Source: Planococcus shixiaomingii
Lineage (GTDB): Bacteria; Bacillota; Bacilli; Bacillales_A; Planococcaceae
Length of the DNA stretch: 64,000 nucleotides
Reading direction: 5' to 3'
Assembly: GCF_030413615.1 (NCBI RefSeq)
Contig: NZ_CP129236.1
Span: 1,534,001-1,598,000, forward strand
Made by a program: the position numbers and the translations under genes. Under the pieces are notes generated by a model. The model had not been told where the DNA came from. It was given only the letters and a program-made list of their open reading frames with translations, and made no database searches. Shown here one piece after another: positions 1 to 10,565 of this stretch (position 1 is the first letter of the stretch; each line of letters opens with the position of its first letter).

Positions 1-942
1 TCGAAACCTGATACTGACGTAACTGACGAAGAAATTGAAAACTTGTTGAAAGAAAACCAAGACCGTTTTGCTGAACTTGTAGTAAAAGAAGACGATGCAA
101 TTGTCCAAGGCGACACTGCTGTAATCGACTTTGAAGGTTTTGTAGACGGAGAAGCGTTTGAAGGCGGACAAGGAAGCGACTATTCTCTTGAAATCGGCTC
201 TAACTCTTTCATCCCTGGCTTTGAAGAGCAATTGGTCGGCGTAAAAGCTGGAGAAGAAAAAGACGTTGAAGTCACTTTCCCAGAAGAATACCACGCTGCT
301 GAACTTGCTGGAAAAGCTGCAACGTTCAAAGTGAAAGTAAATGAAGTGAAAGGCAAAGAACTTCCTGAAATGGACGATGACTTTGCAAAAGAAATCGATC
401 CAGAAGTATCAAGCCTTGACGAACTTCGCACAAAAATGAAAGAAAACTTAGTTGCAGAAAAAGCGACAGCTTCTGAAACAGCTCTTCGTGACGAGCTAGT
501 TCAAAAAGCAGCTGCTAACGCAACTATCGATCTTCCACATGCAATGATCCATACTGAAATGGACCGCATGATGCAAGACTTTGAACAACGTTTGACTCAG
601 CAAGGCATGAACCTTGACCTTTACTACCAATTCTCAGGCCAAGACGAAGAAGCTCTTCGCGGCCAAATGCATGGTGATGCTGAAACTCGCGTCCGCATTT
701 CATTGACGCTTGAAGCGATCGCTGCTGCTGAGAACATTGAAGTAACTTCTGAAGACATCAACAAAGAACTTGAGAAAATGGCTGGACAATTCAACATGGA
801 CGTTGAAGCGATCAAAACCGCTCTAGGCGGAACTGAAATGCTTGAAAACGACATCCGTATGCAAAACACAGTTGAGTTCTTAGTTCAAAACGCTAAATTC
901 GTTGAGAACACAGACGCAGCTGCAGACGCAGACGCTGAATAA
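1..942 (+). CDS. tig: Trigger factor, 5'-truncated by the window edge
   Basis: Ribosome-associated chaperone and peptidyl-prolyl isomerase that shields nascent chains at the exit tunnel. The reading frame is open from base 1, so the N-terminal ribosome-binding domain lies mostly outside the window. Visible are the end of that domain, the FKBP-type PPIase domain ([20 protein letters not shown], then a PGFEEQL stretch) and the helical C-terminal chaperone arms, ending in an acidic Ala/Asp tail. An intrinsic terminator follows and clpX comes next, as in Bacillus. An internal ATG at base 43 is only a Met inside the protein, not the start. Identification is by family recognition and synteny. Confidence 0.95.
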   Translation, partial: SKPDTDVTDEEIENLLKENQDRFAELVVKEDDAIVQGDTAVIDFEGFVDGEAFEGGQGSDYSLEIGSNSFIPGFEEQLVGVKAGEEKDVEVTFPEEYHAAELAGKAATFKVKVNEVKGKELPEMDDDFAKEIDPEVSSLDELRTKMKENLVAEKATASETALRDELVQKAAANATIDLPHAMIHTEMDRMMQDFEQRLTQQGMNLDLYYQFSGQDEEALRGQMHGDAETRVRISLTLEAIAAAENIEVTSEDINKELEKMAGQFNMDVEAIKTALGGTEMLENDIRMQNTVEFLVQNAKFVENTDAAADADAE

Positions 943-968
943 TAAAACCACATAAGCAACATCAGTAG

Positions 969-996
969 AACAAGGCGTGGAGACTCGCCTTGTTTT
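969..996 (+). terminator. Intrinsic terminator after tig
   Basis: Inverted repeat aacaaggcg / cgccttgtt (969-977 and 986-994) with an 8-nt loop, running into TTTT. It separates tig from clpX transcription. Confidence 0.8.
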
Positions 997-1064
997 ACTC
1001 TACATAGAAAAAAGTGCATAGCAGAAGCATAATAGCCTGAATCTTATTAGTTGCTGAAATTAAT

Positions 1065-1082
1065 ATAATCTTGTAAGATTAT
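1065..1082. promoter_or_regulatory. Perfect palindrome overlapping a TATAAT box upstream of clpX
   Basis: ATAATCTT-GT-AAGATTAT is a perfect 8-bp inverted repeat with a 2-bp centre, and it overlaps a candidate -10 hexamer TATAAT (1064-1069), about 20 bp upstream of the clpX start. No good -35 is visible. It could be an operator or a small hairpin in the 5' UTR. The CtsR heptad GGTCAAA was not seen. Confidence 0.4.
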
Positions 1083-1104
1083 GGCTTGAATAGGGGTGAA
1101 TACA

Positions 1105-2376
1105 TTGTTCAAATTCAATGACGAAAAAGACCATTTAAAATGTTCTTTCTGTGGTAAACCACAAGAACAGGTTCGTAAACTGGTTGCAGGGCCAGGTGTT
1201 TATATTTGTGACGAATGTATTGAGCTGTGTACGGAAATCGTAGAAGAAGAGCTTGGTACAGAAGAAGAAGTGGAATTCAAAGAAGTTCCAAAGCCAAAAG
1301 AAATCCTAAACATTCTTAATGGATATGTGATCGGGCAGGAAAAAGCGAAAAAGTCGCTGGCTGTTGCGGTATACAACCACTATAAACGCGTTAACTCAAA
1401 CAGCAAAATTGACGACGTCGAGTTGTCAAAATCCAATATTGTTTTAATCGGACCAACAGGAAGCGGTAAAACATTGCTTGCCCAAACATTGGCTCGTATT
1501 TTGAACGTGCCTTTCGCGATTGCAGATGCTACTTCATTAACTGAAGCAGGATATGTTGGGGAAGACGTTGAAAACATTCTATTGAAATTGATCCAAGCAG
1601 CGGACTATGATGTGGAACGTGCGGAAAAAGGCATCATCTATATCGATGAAATCGATAAAGTGGCCCGTAAATCCGAAAACCCATCGATTACGCGCGATGT
1701 TTCAGGTGAAGGCGTTCAACAAGCTTTGTTGAAAATTTTGGAAGGTACTACTGCAAGTGTGCCACCGCAGGGCGGACGCAAGCATCCACACCAAGAGTTT
1801 ATCCAAATTGATACAACAAACGTTTTGTTCATCGTCGGTGGAGCTTTTGATGGTGTAGATCAAATCATCAAACGCCGCCTCGGCAACAAAATCATCGGTT
1901 TTGGAGCAGATCCGAACAAAGAAGAACTGGATGAGAAATCATTGCTTAGCCAATTGATTCCTGAAGATTTGCTGAAATTCGGATTAATCCCTGAATTTAT
2001 CGGCCGTCTGCCGGTATTGGCAAACCTTGAACAGTTGGATGAAAACGCGCTTGTTCAGATTCTGACTGAACCAAAAAATGCTTTGATCAAACAGTACCAG
2101 AAAATGATGGAATTGGATGATGTGGAATTGTCGTTCGAAGATGAGGCTCTTGTGGAAATTGCTAAATTGGCAATTGAACGCAAAACAGGTGCTCGTGGAC
2201 TACGTTCAATCATCGAAAACATCATGCTTGAAGTGATGTTCGACTTGCCGTCTCGTGAAGACATCGTTGAATGCATCATTACAAAAGAAACAGTCACAGA
2301 CAATGTACAGCCGAAACTGATCTTAAAAGATGGTTCGGAATATGTTGGCGATAATAACGAAAAAACATCCGCTTAA
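1105..2376 (+). CDS. clpX: ATP-dependent Clp protease ATP-binding subunit ClpX
   Basis: AAA+ unfoldase that feeds substrates to ClpP. The N-terminal zinc-binding domain has two CxxC pairs (CSFC at residues 13-16, then CDEC). The AAA+ module has Walker A GPTGSGKT, Walker [10 protein letters not shown] and the [19 protein letters not shown] segment, with IGRLPV and TGARGLRSI further on. TTG at 1105 is chosen as start: it gives the canonical MFKFN N-terminus and is preceded by AGGGGTG at good spacing. An in-frame GTG at 1096 lies inside that ribosome binding site. Length is about 423 aa, normal for the family. It lies between tig and lonA; the lonB gene that B. subtilis has here is missing. Confidence 0.97.
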   Translation: MFKFNDEKDHLKCSFCGKPQEQVRKLVAGPGVYICDECIELCTEIVEEELGTEEEVEFKEVPKPKEILNILNGYVIGQEKAKKSLAVAVYNHYKRVNSNSKIDDVELSKSNIVLIGPTGSGKTLLAQTLARILNVPFAIADATSLTEAGYVGEDVENILLKLIQAADYDVERAEKGIIYIDEIDKVARKSENPSITRDVSGEGVQQALLKILEGTTASVPPQGGRKHPHQEFIQIDTTNVLFIVGGAFDGVDQIIKRRLGNKIIGFGADPNKEELDEKSLLSQLIPEDLLKFGLIPEFIGRLPVLANLEQLDENALVQILTEPKNALIKQYQKMMELDDVELSFEDEALVEIAKLAIERKTGARGLRSIIENIMLEVMFDLPSREDIVECIITKETVTDNVQPKLILKDGSEYVGDNNEKTSA

Positions 2377-2520
2377 TGCAGCACTGGAATCAAGAGGAAA
2401 AGTTTCTTTTGATTCGGCAGTGGATCATTCTAGCCACTCCAAATAGTGGATGTATGATTTACTAATGGAGTAAAAGCAGGAGTTTTCTGCCCGTGAGAGC
2501 GGGATAAAAAGGATGATACG

Positions 2521-2570
2521 GGCTGACTTTGATCGTGCACATCCGCGCGTTCAAAAGTCAGCCTTTTTTT
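2521..2570 (+). terminator. Intrinsic terminator after clpX
   Basis: A long stem ggctgactttga / tcaaaagtcagcc (2521-2532, 2551-2563; one bulged A) is followed by seven T. The rest of the 278-bp gap between clpX and lonA shows no gene, only the lonA promoter candidate. This is where lonB sits in B. subtilis. Confidence 0.8.
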
Positions 2571-2594
2571 AACGTTACAACCGGTAAGTGAAAG

Positions 2595-2623
2595 TTGTAA
2601 CCCAATCAATGTTATAAGATAAT
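2595..2623 (+). promoter_or_regulatory. Candidate SigA promoter for lonA
   Basis: TTGTAA, a 17-bp spacer and GATAAT, ending about 30 bp before the lonA start. The spacing is good and the hexamers are moderate matches. Confidence 0.45.
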
Positions 2624-2654
2624 TATAGAAACTAAACCGAAGGTGGCTTTCAGC

Positions 2655-4982
2655 ATGGCTAAAAGAAAAGTAACAAAACGTGTCCCGCTTCTGCCGCTGC
2701 GTGGACTTCTCGTGTTCCCAACCATGGTACTGCATATTGACGTTGGCCGTGAACGTTCAGTAGCCGCTTTAGAGCATGCACTGCTTGAAGACAATATTGT
2801 TTTTCTGGCAACACAAAAAGAAATGAGCACAGAAGAGCCTGGCAAAAACGACATACAGAAAGTCGGAACGCTTGCGTACGTGAAGCAAATGCTGAAATTG
2901 CCGAATGGCACGATCCGCGTTCTTGTGGAAGGCTTGGAACGAGGCCAGTGGAAGAACTACGATGAAGAAGAAAACTACTCAGTGGTTGAAGTGACTTCTT
3001 ACCCCGACGAAAGTGAGCGCGACGCGGAACAAGATGCGTTGATGCGCTTGTTGCTGGAGCATTTTGAAAAATATGCAAAAGCTTCTAAAAAAGTGACGAC
3101 TGAGACCTATAACACGGTTGCGGACATCGAAGAGCCTGGCCGCTTAGCGGATATGGTCGCTTCTCATTTGCCGCTTAAACTGGCGGGCAAACAAGAGATT
3201 CTTGAAACATTTGATGTTAGCCAGCGTCTGGAGATGCTTATTGCGCGTTTGCACAGTGAACAAGAAGTTGTTGATTTGGAGAAACGCATCAACCAGCGTG
3301 TAAAAAAAGCGATGGAGCAAACGCAGAAAGAATTTTATTTGCGCGAGCAGATGAAGGCGATCCAAACGGAACTCGGTGACAAAGACGGTAAGTCCGGAGA
3401 AATCGTCGATTTGAAAAAACGCATCGAAGAAGCCGGCATGCCGGAATCAACCGAGAAAGCCGCGTTAAAAGAACTGGACCGCTACGAAAAATTGCCTTCA
3501 GCATCAGCAGAAAGCGGCATTATCCGCACGTATATCGAGTGGCTTGTGACGGTTCCATGGTCGCAGTCAACAGAAGACCGATTGGATATTAAACACGCAG
3601 AAGCAGTGCTTGAACGAGATCATGACGGTTTGGAAAGCGTTAAAGAGCGCGTTCTTGAATATTTGGCTGTCCAGCAAATGACCAATTCGCTTAGAGGGCC
3701 AATCCTTTGTTTAGTAGGACCTCCTGGCGTCGGGAAAACGTCGTTGGCAAAATCCATTGCAGAATCGCTTGATCGCAATTTTGTCCGCGTATCCCTGGGT
3801 GGCGTACGCGATGAATCGGAAATCCGCGGACATCGCCGGACATACATCGGAGCTATGCCGGGCCGCATCATTCAAGGCATGAAACGGGCAGGAACGATCA
3901 ATCCGGTCTTCTTGCTCGATGAAATCGATAAAATGTCGAATGACTTCCGTGGCGATCCTTCATCGGCAATGCTTGAAGTGCTCGATCCGGAACAGAACAA
4001 CTCGTTCAGCGACCATTATATAGAAGAGCCTTACGATTTATCGAATGTTCTCTTCATTGCTACTGCAAACGATTTAAGTTCGATTCCAGGTCCGCTCCGC
4101 GACCGGATGGAAGTTATTACGATTGCCGGCTATACAGAAGCCGAAAAGCAAATGATTGCGAAAAATCACTTGGCTCCGAAACAGCTGAAAGAGCACGGGT
4201 TGACTGAAGAGCAATTGCAATTTGAAGATGCAGCTCTTATGGCAGTTGTCCGTTACTATACCCGGGAAGCTGGAGTGCGGGGACTAGAGCGCCAAATTGC
4301 CTCAATTTGCCGGAAAGTAACAAAACAAATCGTTTCGGGCGATAAACAGCAAGTGATTGTGACGGCTGAAGCTGTCGAAGAATATTTAGGCAAACGCAAA
4401 TTCCGCTATGGCATGGCAGAAACAGAAAACCAAGTTGGAGTGGCAACAGGCCTTGCTTACACGACGGTAGGCGGAGACACGCTTCAAATCGAAGTGTCGT
4501 TGTCCCGTGGTTCAGGAAAACTTCATTTGACCGGGAAACTGGGCGATGTTATGAAAGAGTCAGCGCAAACTGCTTTATCGTTCGTAAGAGCGAAAGCTGA
4601 GTCGCTGGGAATCGATCCGAATTTCCACGAGTTCCAAGATATCCATATTCACGTGCCAGAAGGCGCTGTTCCAAAAGATGGCCCTTCAGCAGGTATTACG
4701 ATTGCAACAGCGTTAGTGTCAGCATTGACAAAACGCCCGATCCGCCGTGAAGTCGGCATGACCGGTGAAATTACGTTGCGCGGACGCGTGCTGCCGATTG
4801 GCGGCGTGAAAGAAAAGACGCTTAGCGCACACCGCGCTGGGCTTACAACCATCATCTTGCCAATCGACAACGAACGAGATATCGAAGATATTCCAGAAAC
4901 CGTCCGTGAAGAATTGACGTTCAAACTCGTTTCTCTGGCGGATGAAGCTTTAGAAATCGCACTAGAAGGAGAAACACAATGA
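2655..4982 (+). CDS. lonA: ATP-dependent protease LonA
   Basis: Soluble AAA+ serine protease that degrades damaged and regulatory proteins. Order: N-terminal substrate-binding domain ([20 protein letters not shown]), coiled linker, AAA+ with Walker A GPPGVGKT near residue 356 and Walker [10 protein letters not shown], then the protease domain with catalytic Ser in PKDGPSAG (about residue 678) and Lys in GGVKEK (about 718). ATG 2655 is the start because GAAGGTGG lies 8-10 bp upstream; an upstream in-frame GTG (2643) falls inside that site. 775 aa, typical of LonA. Its stop overlaps the ysxC start by 4 bp (ATGA), so the two are translationally coupled. Confidence 0.97.
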   Translation: MAKRKVTKRVPLLPLRGLLVFPTMVLHIDVGRERSVAALEHALLEDNIVFLATQKEMSTEEPGKNDIQKVGTLAYVKQMLKLPNGTIRVLVEGLERGQWKNYDEEENYSVVEVTSYPDESERDAEQDALMRLLLEHFEKYAKASKKVTTETYNTVADIEEPGRLADMVASHLPLKLAGKQEILETFDVSQRLEMLIARLHSEQEVVDLEKRINQRVKKAMEQTQKEFYLREQMKAIQTELGDKDGKSGEIVDLKKRIEEAGMPESTEKAALKELDRYEKLPSASAESGIIRTYIEWLVTVPWSQSTEDRLDIKHAEAVLERDHDGLESVKERVLEYLAVQQMTNSLRGPILCLVGPPGVGKTSLAKSIAESLDRNFVRVSLGGVRDESEIRGHRRTYIGAMPGRIIQGMKRAGTINPVFLLDEIDKMSNDFRGDPSSAMLEVLDPEQNNSFSDHYIEEPYDLSNVLFIATANDLSSIPGPLRDRMEVITIAGYTEAEKQMIAKNHLAPKQLKEHGLTEEQLQFEDAALMAVVRYYTREAGVRGLERQIASICRKVTKQIVSGDKQQVIVTAEAVEEYLGKRKFRYGMAETENQVGVATGLAYTTVGGDTLQIEVSLSRGSGKLHLTGKLGDVMKESAQTALSFVRAKAESLGIDPNFHEFQDIHIHVPEGAVPKDGPSAGITIATALVSALTKRPIRREVGMTGEITLRGRVLPIGGVKEKTLSAHRAGLTTIILPIDNERDIEDIPETVREELTFKLVSLADEALEIALEGETQ

Positions 4983-5560
4983 TTGTCCATAATGTAGAAC
5001 TTGTTATCAGCGCCGTCCGCCCGGATCAGTATCCGGAAGACGGCTTGCCAGAATTTGCGCTAGCCGGCCGTTCCAACGTCGGAAAGTCGTCATTTATCAA
5101 CAAAATGATCGGCCGCAAAAGCATGGCGCGCATTTCCTCCAAGCCGGGGAAAACGCAAACGTTGAACTTTTATAAAATCGAAGAACAGTTGTTTTATGTC
5201 GATGTGCCGGGTTACGGCTATGCGAAAGTCTCCAAGACGGAACGCGAAGCATGGGGCAAAATGATCGAACGCTACATTACCGGCCGCGAGCAATTAAAAG
5301 CGGTCATTCAAATCGTCGATCTTCGCCATCCGCCAAGCCGCGACGATATCAACATGTATGACTTCATGAAGCATTACAACATTCCGTGCATTATCATTGC
5401 CACAAAAGCGGATAAAATTCCAAAAGGCAAGTGGGACAAGCACAAGAAAATTGTCCGCGAAACGCTGGATATGGACAAGAGCGATCCATTGATTGTCTTT
5501 TCATCCGAAACCGGCCTTGGAAAAGACGCTGCTTGGGCAGAAATCGAAAAAAGAATGTAA
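4979..5560 (+). CDS. ysxC: Ribosome biogenesis GTP-binding protein YsxC/EngB
   Basis: TRAFAC-class GTPase needed for maturation of the 50S subunit. G1 is [10 protein letters not shown]3 is DVPGYG and G4 is TKADK; 193 aa, normal for YihA/EngB proteins. ATG overlaps the lonA stop by 4 bp. A strong terminator follows, so lonA-ysxC is probably one transcript. The hem operon follows after about 1 kb without genes. Confidence 0.96.
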   Translation: MIVHNVELVISAVRPDQYPEDGLPEFALAGRSNVGKSSFINKMIGRKSMARISSKPGKTQTLNFYKIEEQLFYVDVPGYGYAKVSKTEREAWGKMIERYITGREQLKAVIQIVDLRHPPSRDDINMYDFMKHYNIPCIIIATKADKIPKGKWDKHKKIVRETLDMDKSDPLIVFSSETGLGKDAAWAEIEKRM

Positions 5561-5572
5561 GTGCATTTGTAG

Positions 5573-5615
5573 CTGCAGACCAACTCGTTTCTACGAGTTG
5601 GTCTGCAGTTTTTTT
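5573..5615 (+). terminator. Strong intrinsic terminator after ysxC
   Basis: A perfect 16-bp stem (5573-5588 and 5593-5608) with a TTCT loop, followed by a run of T. It ends lonA-ysxC transcription. Confidence 0.9.
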
Positions 5616-5641
5616 ATGGATATTTGTACTGAGGTAAAGCG

Positions 5642-5766
5642 GAAGATATCGCTTTAGGCGGACGCTTTCCGCGGGCGTGGCCTCAGCCGCTTCCTTCGCT
5701 TCGCTCAGTCCAGGGTCTTCGACTCACGCTTGGCCCGCTGGAGTCGCCGCCTTTCGCTCTATCTTC
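5642..5766 (-). repeat. GC-rich palindromic repeat element, copy 1
   Basis: A 125-bp GC-rich block whose ends are imperfect inverted repeats: gaagata...ggcgg at the left and ccgcc...tatcttc at the right. Read on the minus strand it carries the core phrases ggcggcgactccagcggg and cccgcggaaagcgtccgc, which recur in the element at 37275-37398. On that strand the terminal stem is interrupted by an opposed GA/GA pair. It resembles the dispersed 'gcgg-aaagcgtccgc' intergenic repeats common in Bacillales genomes (from memory, not searched). No coding capacity. Confidence 0.75.
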
Positions 5767-6153
5767 TAAGTTGCAAAGGGTAGAGCTATTGACTGTTTTT
5801 AGATACTTATTATCGCTGCCATATTACAGGAATTTATGTCACTCATTATTAGTTAGTTAAGTCACTTCACTGCCATTGGCAAATACATAATAAATAACGA
5901 CAAATCCTACAAAAAAGCTATGATATGTAGATTTATCTTTCTTATTCAAATAAGAATCTATACATATATTTATAGCTGAATTCTTATTTATTATTAATAC
6001 CTCTTACAATGAAAAGAAGAAGGCATTTGTGTGGAAGAAGTTCCTTCTTCGAAAAAATACCTTATGAGACCTCAGCGGACGAAAAGAGAGAGGATACTTT
6101 TCAGTTAAGAACAACGCTATTTTCATTATCTTAAAAGATAGCTAATCCCTTTA
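5767..6153. other. AT-rich gene-free stretch
   Basis: No open reading frame with a ribosome binding site, no tRNA-like fold and no clear promoter were seen on either strand. The sequence is AT-rich and lies between two repeat elements. B. subtilis has the small gene ysxD between ysxC and hemA; no trace of it was recognised here. Confidence 0.5.
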
Positions 6154-6309
6154 TGGATATGAAGCAAAACAGAGGAAACTCCTGCGGGATTTCGGCGCGA
6201 GCCCGCGGAAATAAAACATGTGCTCCTGTTTCTGTATCGCTGCGCTAGCTTCGATACATGAAAGAGCGTTGCAGCTTTACACGCTTCGCAGCTGTTTTGC
6301 GGAATATCC
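6154..6309 (+). repeat. GC-rich palindromic repeat element, copy 2
   Basis: A 156-bp element bounded by 18-bp inverted repeats: ggatatgaagcaaaacag (6154-6171) and ctgttttgcggaatatcc (6292-6309), matching at 15 of 18 positions, with the mismatches forming a GAA/GGA internal loop. Inside it carries aggaaactcctgcggga and gcgagcccgcggaaa, shared with the elements at 17511 and 50146. No coding capacity. Confidence 0.75.
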
Positions 6310-6521
6310 AAACTGCTTATTAACAATGCTAACAACACTAAAAAGTTCTTCTTAATACATAGCAGTAAAACTTTCAATCAAAACAAATAACACACATGCC
6401 TACAATAATAAAACTCCTTCCAAAAGAACTAATTGCACATGCATAAAACCCCTAAGTTCTCTCACTATTTCGACTAAGAGCAATATCCTTGTTGTTCCAC
6501 AAATGCTTTGGTAAAATTACA

Positions 6522-6536
6522 TTATAATAATTCTAA
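6522..6536. promoter_or_regulatory. PerR box upstream of hemA
   Basis: TTATAATAATTCTAA matches the PerR consensus TTATAATnATTATAA at all but one defined position. It lies 105 bp upstream of hemA and contains a TATAAT hexamer, so bound PerR would cover a -10. PerR repression of hemAXCDBL is established in B. subtilis. A further -10-like TATACT at 6595-6600 has no convincing -35. Apart from this, 6310-6640 shows no feature. Confidence 0.75.
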
Positions 6537-6640
6537 AGAAGCGTGTTTTCATCGCTTGTTCACAATTGAAATGCTTACAAACTAACAAAAGTGGTATACT
6601 AATAGACATGAAATATGGAACGTGAAAGGTGATTTGACCC

Positions 6641-8014
6641 ATGCATACATTAGTGGTTGGGGTAAACTATCGCTCTGCACCTGTTGAGATCCGGGAAAAG
6701 CTTTCATTTATTGAAACCGAACTTCCGAATGCGATGCAAGCGCTAAAAGAAGAAAAAAGCATATTGGAAAATGTCATCGTCTCGACATGCAACCGTACAG
6801 AGATTTATGCGGTGGTCGATCAGCTTCACACTGGACGCTATTATGTGAAGCATTTCTTGGCGGAGTATTTTGATATTCCGCAAGAGGCATTTTCGCAATA
6901 TTTATTTGTGCATGAAAAAGATGAGGCTGTTGAGCATTTATTCCGCGTAACAGCTGGCATCGATTCGATGGTGCTGGGCGAAACCCAAATTCTTGGGCAA
7001 GTCAGAAACAGTTTTCTTGCCGGGCAGCAAAACGGCACAACTGGAACGGTATTTAACCAATTGTTCAAACAAGCGATCACGCTTGCGAAAAAAGCCCATT
7101 CGGAAACAGCGATCGGCGAAAATGCCGTATCGGTTTCATATGCGGCGGTTGAACTTGGGAAGAAAATTTTCGGCACGTTGAAAAACAAACATGTCGTTAT
7201 TTTAGGTGCGGGTAAAATGGGCGAACTTGCGATCAAGAACTTGCAGGGGAGCGGAGCCAATCAAGTAACGGTCATTAACCGTACATATGAAAAAGCGGAA
7301 ATCTTGGCTGACAAATTCGGCGGCCGGGCCAAATCGATGAATGAATTGCAATGCGCGCTATTGGATGCGGACATTTTGATTTCTTCGACTGGTGCAACGG
7401 ATTTTGTCATTGACCTTGAATTGATGCAGCATATCGAAAAAATCCGCAAAGGCAAGCCGTTGTTCATGGTGGACATTGCAGTGCCACGCGATATCGATCC
7501 GCGTGTTGGCGAATTGGCGAATGTCTTCTTGTACGACATTGATGACATGCAGGGAATTGTTGAAGCGAACTTGGCAGACCGTGAACGCGCAGCTAATGAA
7601 ATCATGGTAATGATTGACCAGGAATCGGCACTCTTTAACGAGTGGCTGACAACGCTTGGAGTTGTTCCTGTAATTTCTGCGCTTCGCAAAAAAGCGTTGA
7701 CGATTCAGGAAGAGACGATGGCCAGCATTGAAAACAAAATGCCGGATCTGACTGACCGAGAAAAGAAAATACTGAACAAGCACACCAAATCGATCATCAA
7801 CCAATTGTTGAAAGAACCGATTCTGCAAGCGAAGGAAATGGCCGGTGCGCCAAAATCCCGCGAGCAGCTGGAATTGTTCCAGCAAATCTTCGGAATCGAA
7901 GATGAGGTCGAAGAGGAATTTGAAAAACATACGAAAGCTATCCAGCTAAAAGCGGAAGCGGCGGCTGAAGAGAAAAAGAATTCTCAACAAGAAACTCCCA
8001 AATATTCATTTTAA
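6641..8014 (+). CDS. hemA: Glutamyl-tRNA reductase
   Basis: Reduces the glutamate on glutamyl-tRNA with NADPH to glutamate-1-semialdehyde, the first committed step of C5 tetrapyrrole synthesis. Catalytic Cys50 is in VSTCNRTE. The substrate region includes [19 protein letters not shown], the Rossmann NADPH domain has [10 protein letters not shown], and a C-terminal dimerisation helix follows. 457 aa, typical. ATG 6641 is preceded by GAAAGGTGAT. First gene of hemAXCDBL, whose transcription is probably PerR- and haem-linked. The highly charged Lys/Glu-rich C-terminal tail is common in Firmicutes HemA. Confidence 0.97.
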   Translation: MHTLVVGVNYRSAPVEIREKLSFIETELPNAMQALKEEKSILENVIVSTCNRTEIYAVVDQLHTGRYYVKHFLAEYFDIPQEAFSQYLFVHEKDEAVEHLFRVTAGIDSMVLGETQILGQVRNSFLAGQQNGTTGTVFNQLFKQAITLAKKAHSETAIGENAVSVSYAAVELGKKIFGTLKNKHVVILGAGKMGELAIKNLQGSGANQVTVINRTYEKAEILADKFGGRAKSMNELQCALLDADILISSTGATDFVIDLELMQHIEKIRKGKPLFMVDIAVPRDIDPRVGELANVFLYDIDDMQGIVEANLADRERAANEIMVMIDQESALFNEWLTTLGVVPVISALRKKALTIQEETMASIENKMPDLTDREKKILNKHTKSIINQLLKEPILQAKEMAGAPKSREQLELFQQIFGIEDEVEEEFEKHTKAIQLKAEAAAEEKKNSQQETPKYSF

Positions 8015-8098
8015 GCTTTCTGACAGAGGCGTTTTCGAATCTATATGTTAAAATGTAGAGACGAAACGCCTTTAACTATGGAAACGAAGGGGAATAGG

Positions 8099-8929
8099 AT
8101 GGCTGATATAACAATGGCAAGGCTGCACGAAGCTATGGTTATTCTATACGCTGTCAGCCTTGTTTTTTATTTTATCGATTATTTATATAAAGAGAAAAGA
8201 GCCAGCCAGATTGCCATGGCGCTGCTTGGCGTCGTTTGGGTCATGCAGACGGTCTTTTTGGTGTTTTACATAATTGAAACCCAGAGATTTCCGATACTGA
8301 CTTTGTTTGAAGGCATTTATTTTTACGCCTGGCTGCTAGTGACGTTATCGATTGTTTTGCGGTTCTTTTACAAGTTTGATTTTGCGGTCTTTTTCATCAA
8401 CATTATCGGATTTATTTTTATGACCATCCATACGTTTGCGCCAGTCCAAATCGAACGTTCTCCGATAGGGGAAGCGCTTGTTTCGGAACTGTTGTTGATT
8501 CACATTACATTTGCGATTTTATCGTATGCGGCACTTTCGCTGTCTTTCGTTTTTTCAGCGCTGCATATGATTTTATACAGGTTGTTGAAAAAGAAGAAGT
8601 GGACCCAGCAGCTGAGCAATATGCCGTCGCTCGGGCAAACTGAAAAAGGCATGACCATTTCCATTCTGGTCGGCATTACATTATTATTCGTGTCGCTTAT
8701 TCTCGGCCTTCAATGGGCTTACATTTCACTCGAAGAATTTTCGCTGCTGGATATAAAAATCATCGGTTCGTTTGTTTTGCTGGTCGTCTACAGCTTGATC
8801 TTGTTCCGCCACAGAGGCGGCGCGTTGAACGGGATGAATTACGCAAGAGTCCATATCTATGCATTTTTGTTGTTGTTGATCAATTTCTTTTTAGGAAGCC
8901 GGTTATCTGAATTCCATTTTTGGTATTAA
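8099..8929 (+). CDS. hemX: HemX, cytochrome c assembly-like membrane protein
   Basis: Integral membrane protein of the CcsA/HemX type with about eight predicted helices. In B. subtilis HemX lowers HemA abundance. ATG 8099 (MADITMARLHEAM) is chosen because AAGGGG lies just upstream and it matches the known N-terminus; an in-frame ATG at 8045 lacks a binding site and would add unrelated residues. Recognisable stretches are FPILTLFEGIYFYAW, VSELLLIHITFAILSYAALS and the end SRLSEFHFWY. 276 aa. It lies between hemA and hemC, as in Bacillus. Biochemical function in haem synthesis is regulatory, not enzymatic. Confidence 0.93.
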   Translation: MADITMARLHEAMVILYAVSLVFYFIDYLYKEKRASQIAMALLGVVWVMQTVFLVFYIIETQRFPILTLFEGIYFYAWLLVTLSIVLRFFYKFDFAVFFINIIGFIFMTIHTFAPVQIERSPIGEALVSELLLIHITFAILSYAALSLSFVFSALHMILYRLLKKKKWTQQLSNMPSLGQTEKGMTISILVGITLLFVSLILGLQWAYISLEEFSLLDIKIIGSFVLLVVYSLILFRHRGGALNGMNYARVHIYAFLLLLINFFLGSRLSEFHFWY

Positions 8930-8946
8930 AGAAAGGTAGGATTTAA

Positions 8947-9876
8947 TTGAGAAAAATTATCGTAGGTTCAAGAAGAAGCAAGTTGGCTTTAACCCAAACG
9001 GGTCAATTTATCGATAAAATGAAAGCGGCTGGAGCGCCGTTTGAGTTTGAAGTAAAAGAAATTGTCACAAAAGGCGACCGCATTTTGGATGTGACGCTTT
9101 CGAAAGTTGGAGGCAAAGGCTTGTTTGTTAAAGAAATTCAGCAGGCGCTATACGACCGTGAAATCGACTTTGCTGTCCACAGCATGAAAGACATGCCATC
9201 TGTTTTGCCGGAAGGCTTGGTTATCGGCTGTATCCCGGAACGTGAAGATCCCCGCGATGCGTTCATTTCAAATAACCACGTTAAATTCATGGACCTTCCT
9301 GTAGGCGCGGTCGTTGGCACAAGCAGTTTGCGCCGCAGTTCTCAATTATTGCTAATGCGTCCTGACATTGATATCCAATGGATTCGCGGCAATATCGATA
9401 CGCGTTTGGAGAAATTAAAAAATGGCGAGTTTGATGCCATAATTTTGGCTGCAGCAGGGTTGAAGCGCATGGGCTGGAAAGACGACATCGTTACGGAATT
9501 CCTTGAAGTGGATGAATGCCTGCCGGCAATTGGCCAAGGCGCTCTAGCGATCGAGTGCCGTGATGATGATGCGGAATTGCTTGCGGAACTGGCGAAAGTC
9601 AATGACGAAAACACAGCACTTGCGGTTACGACAGAACGCAAATTCCTGCGCGATATGGACGGCAGCTGCCAAGTGCCGATTGCGGGTTATGCAACGGTAT
9701 CTAATGGCGACATTTCGTTCACCGGCTTGATTTCATCTCCAGACTCTCTTGAAGTGTACAAAGAATCCATCGTTGGCCGTGACCCAATCGAAGCGGGACG
9801 TGTCGTAGCAGAACGGATCAGTTCACAAGGCGGTTATGACTTGATCCAAAAAGTTAAAGCCGAGAACCATGTCTGA
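8947..9876 (+). CDS. hemC: Porphobilinogen deaminase (hydroxymethylbilane synthase)
   Basis: Polymerises four porphobilinogen molecules to hydroxymethylbilane using a covalently bound dipyrromethane cofactor. The cofactor Cys is C241 in DGSCQVPI. Other family motifs are [12 protein letters not shown] at the N-terminus, [15 protein letters not shown] and [11 protein letters not shown]. The start is TTG, 8 bp after GAAAGGTAGG. 309 aa. It overlaps hemD by 8 bp. Confidence 0.97.
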   Translation: MRKIIVGSRRSKLALTQTGQFIDKMKAAGAPFEFEVKEIVTKGDRILDVTLSKVGGKGLFVKEIQQALYDREIDFAVHSMKDMPSVLPEGLVIGCIPEREDPRDAFISNNHVKFMDLPVGAVVGTSSLRRSSQLLLMRPDIDIQWIRGNIDTRLEKLKNGEFDAIILAAAGLKRMGWKDDIVTEFLEVDECLPAIGQGALAIECRDDDAELLAELAKVNDENTALAVTTERKFLRDMDGSCQVPIAGYATVSNGDISFTGLISSPDSLEVYKESIVGRDPIEAGRVVAERISSQGGYDLIQKVKAENHV

Positions 9877-10561
9877 CCCAAACTTCCCGCTGCAAGGCGA
9901 GACCATTATTTTTACCGGGTCTACCGAGCCTGTTGAGGCGATAGAGAGAGTTGAAGAGTTGGGCGGCAAGGCGGTGTATTTGCCGCTGATCGAAACGGCG
10001 ACCCGCCAGTCGGAACTGCCTGATTTCAGCGCTTATGAATGGCTCATTTTCACTAGCCGAAACAGTGCGGAAGCCTTTTGTTTGCTCCATGCCCCAGTCG
10101 ACAGCAAAATTGCTGCGGTTGGAGAAAAAACCGCTGAAGTGCTGGAGCAGAACGGCTATTCGATTAGCTTCATGCCGAGCATCTATAGCGCAGATCGGTT
10201 CATAGAAGAATTTCCACAAGTGGTGGGAGAGGCGCGTTGCCTGTTCATCAAAGGATCGCTCGCTAAAAACACCATTGCATCAATGGCGATGCCCGTCGAT
10301 GAATGGGTCATATACGAAACCACGCTAAACATTGAGAATGCAAAAAAACTGACGGCCATGAAAAACGCCGTCGTTCTTTTTGCCAGCCCTTCTGCGGTCT
10401 CGGCGTACCGGGAAGCAGGAGGCGATTGGCAGGAAATTAAAGTAGCCGCTATCGGCCACGTTACCCAAAACGCCATCCTTCAAAACGATGGCCATGTCGA
10501 TTTTATTCCTGAAAAATATACGATACTAGATGCACTTAATGAAATTGTGAAGGGAAGTTGA
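9869..10561 (+). CDS. hemD: Uroporphyrinogen-III synthase
   Basis: Closes hydroxymethylbilane to uroporphyrinogen III with inversion of ring D. HemD proteins are poorly conserved in sequence. Here the two-lobed pattern is visible: [10 protein letters not shown] and VGEKTAEVL in the first half, and [12 protein letters not shown] and AIGHVTQ in the second. 230 aa, slightly short for the family. The start overlaps hemC by 8 bp and has only a weak ribosome binding site, so coupling with hemC is likely. Its place between hemC and hemB supports the call. Confidence 0.92.
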   Translation: MSDPNFPLQGETIIFTGSTEPVEAIERVEELGGKAVYLPLIETATRQSELPDFSAYEWLIFTSRNSAEAFCLLHAPVDSKIAAVGEKTAEVLEQNGYSISFMPSIYSADRFIEEFPQVVGEARCLFIKGSLAKNTIASMAMPVDEWVIYETTLNIENAKKLTAMKNAVVLFASPSAVSAYREAGGDWQEIKVAAIGHVTQNAILQNDGHVDFIPEKYTILDALNEIVKGS

Positions 10562-10565
10562 ATTA

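Noticed and set aside
2377..2654. A remnant of lonB between clpX and lonA
   Set aside because: No frame in this gap shows Lon or AAA+ motifs. It contains only a terminator and a promoter candidate.
5616..6640. Protein-coding or structural RNA gene in the 1-kb ysxC-hemA gap
   Set aside because: The only longer ORF is on the minus strand and runs through the palindromic repeat without a binding site. No tRNA or known RNA motif was recognised.
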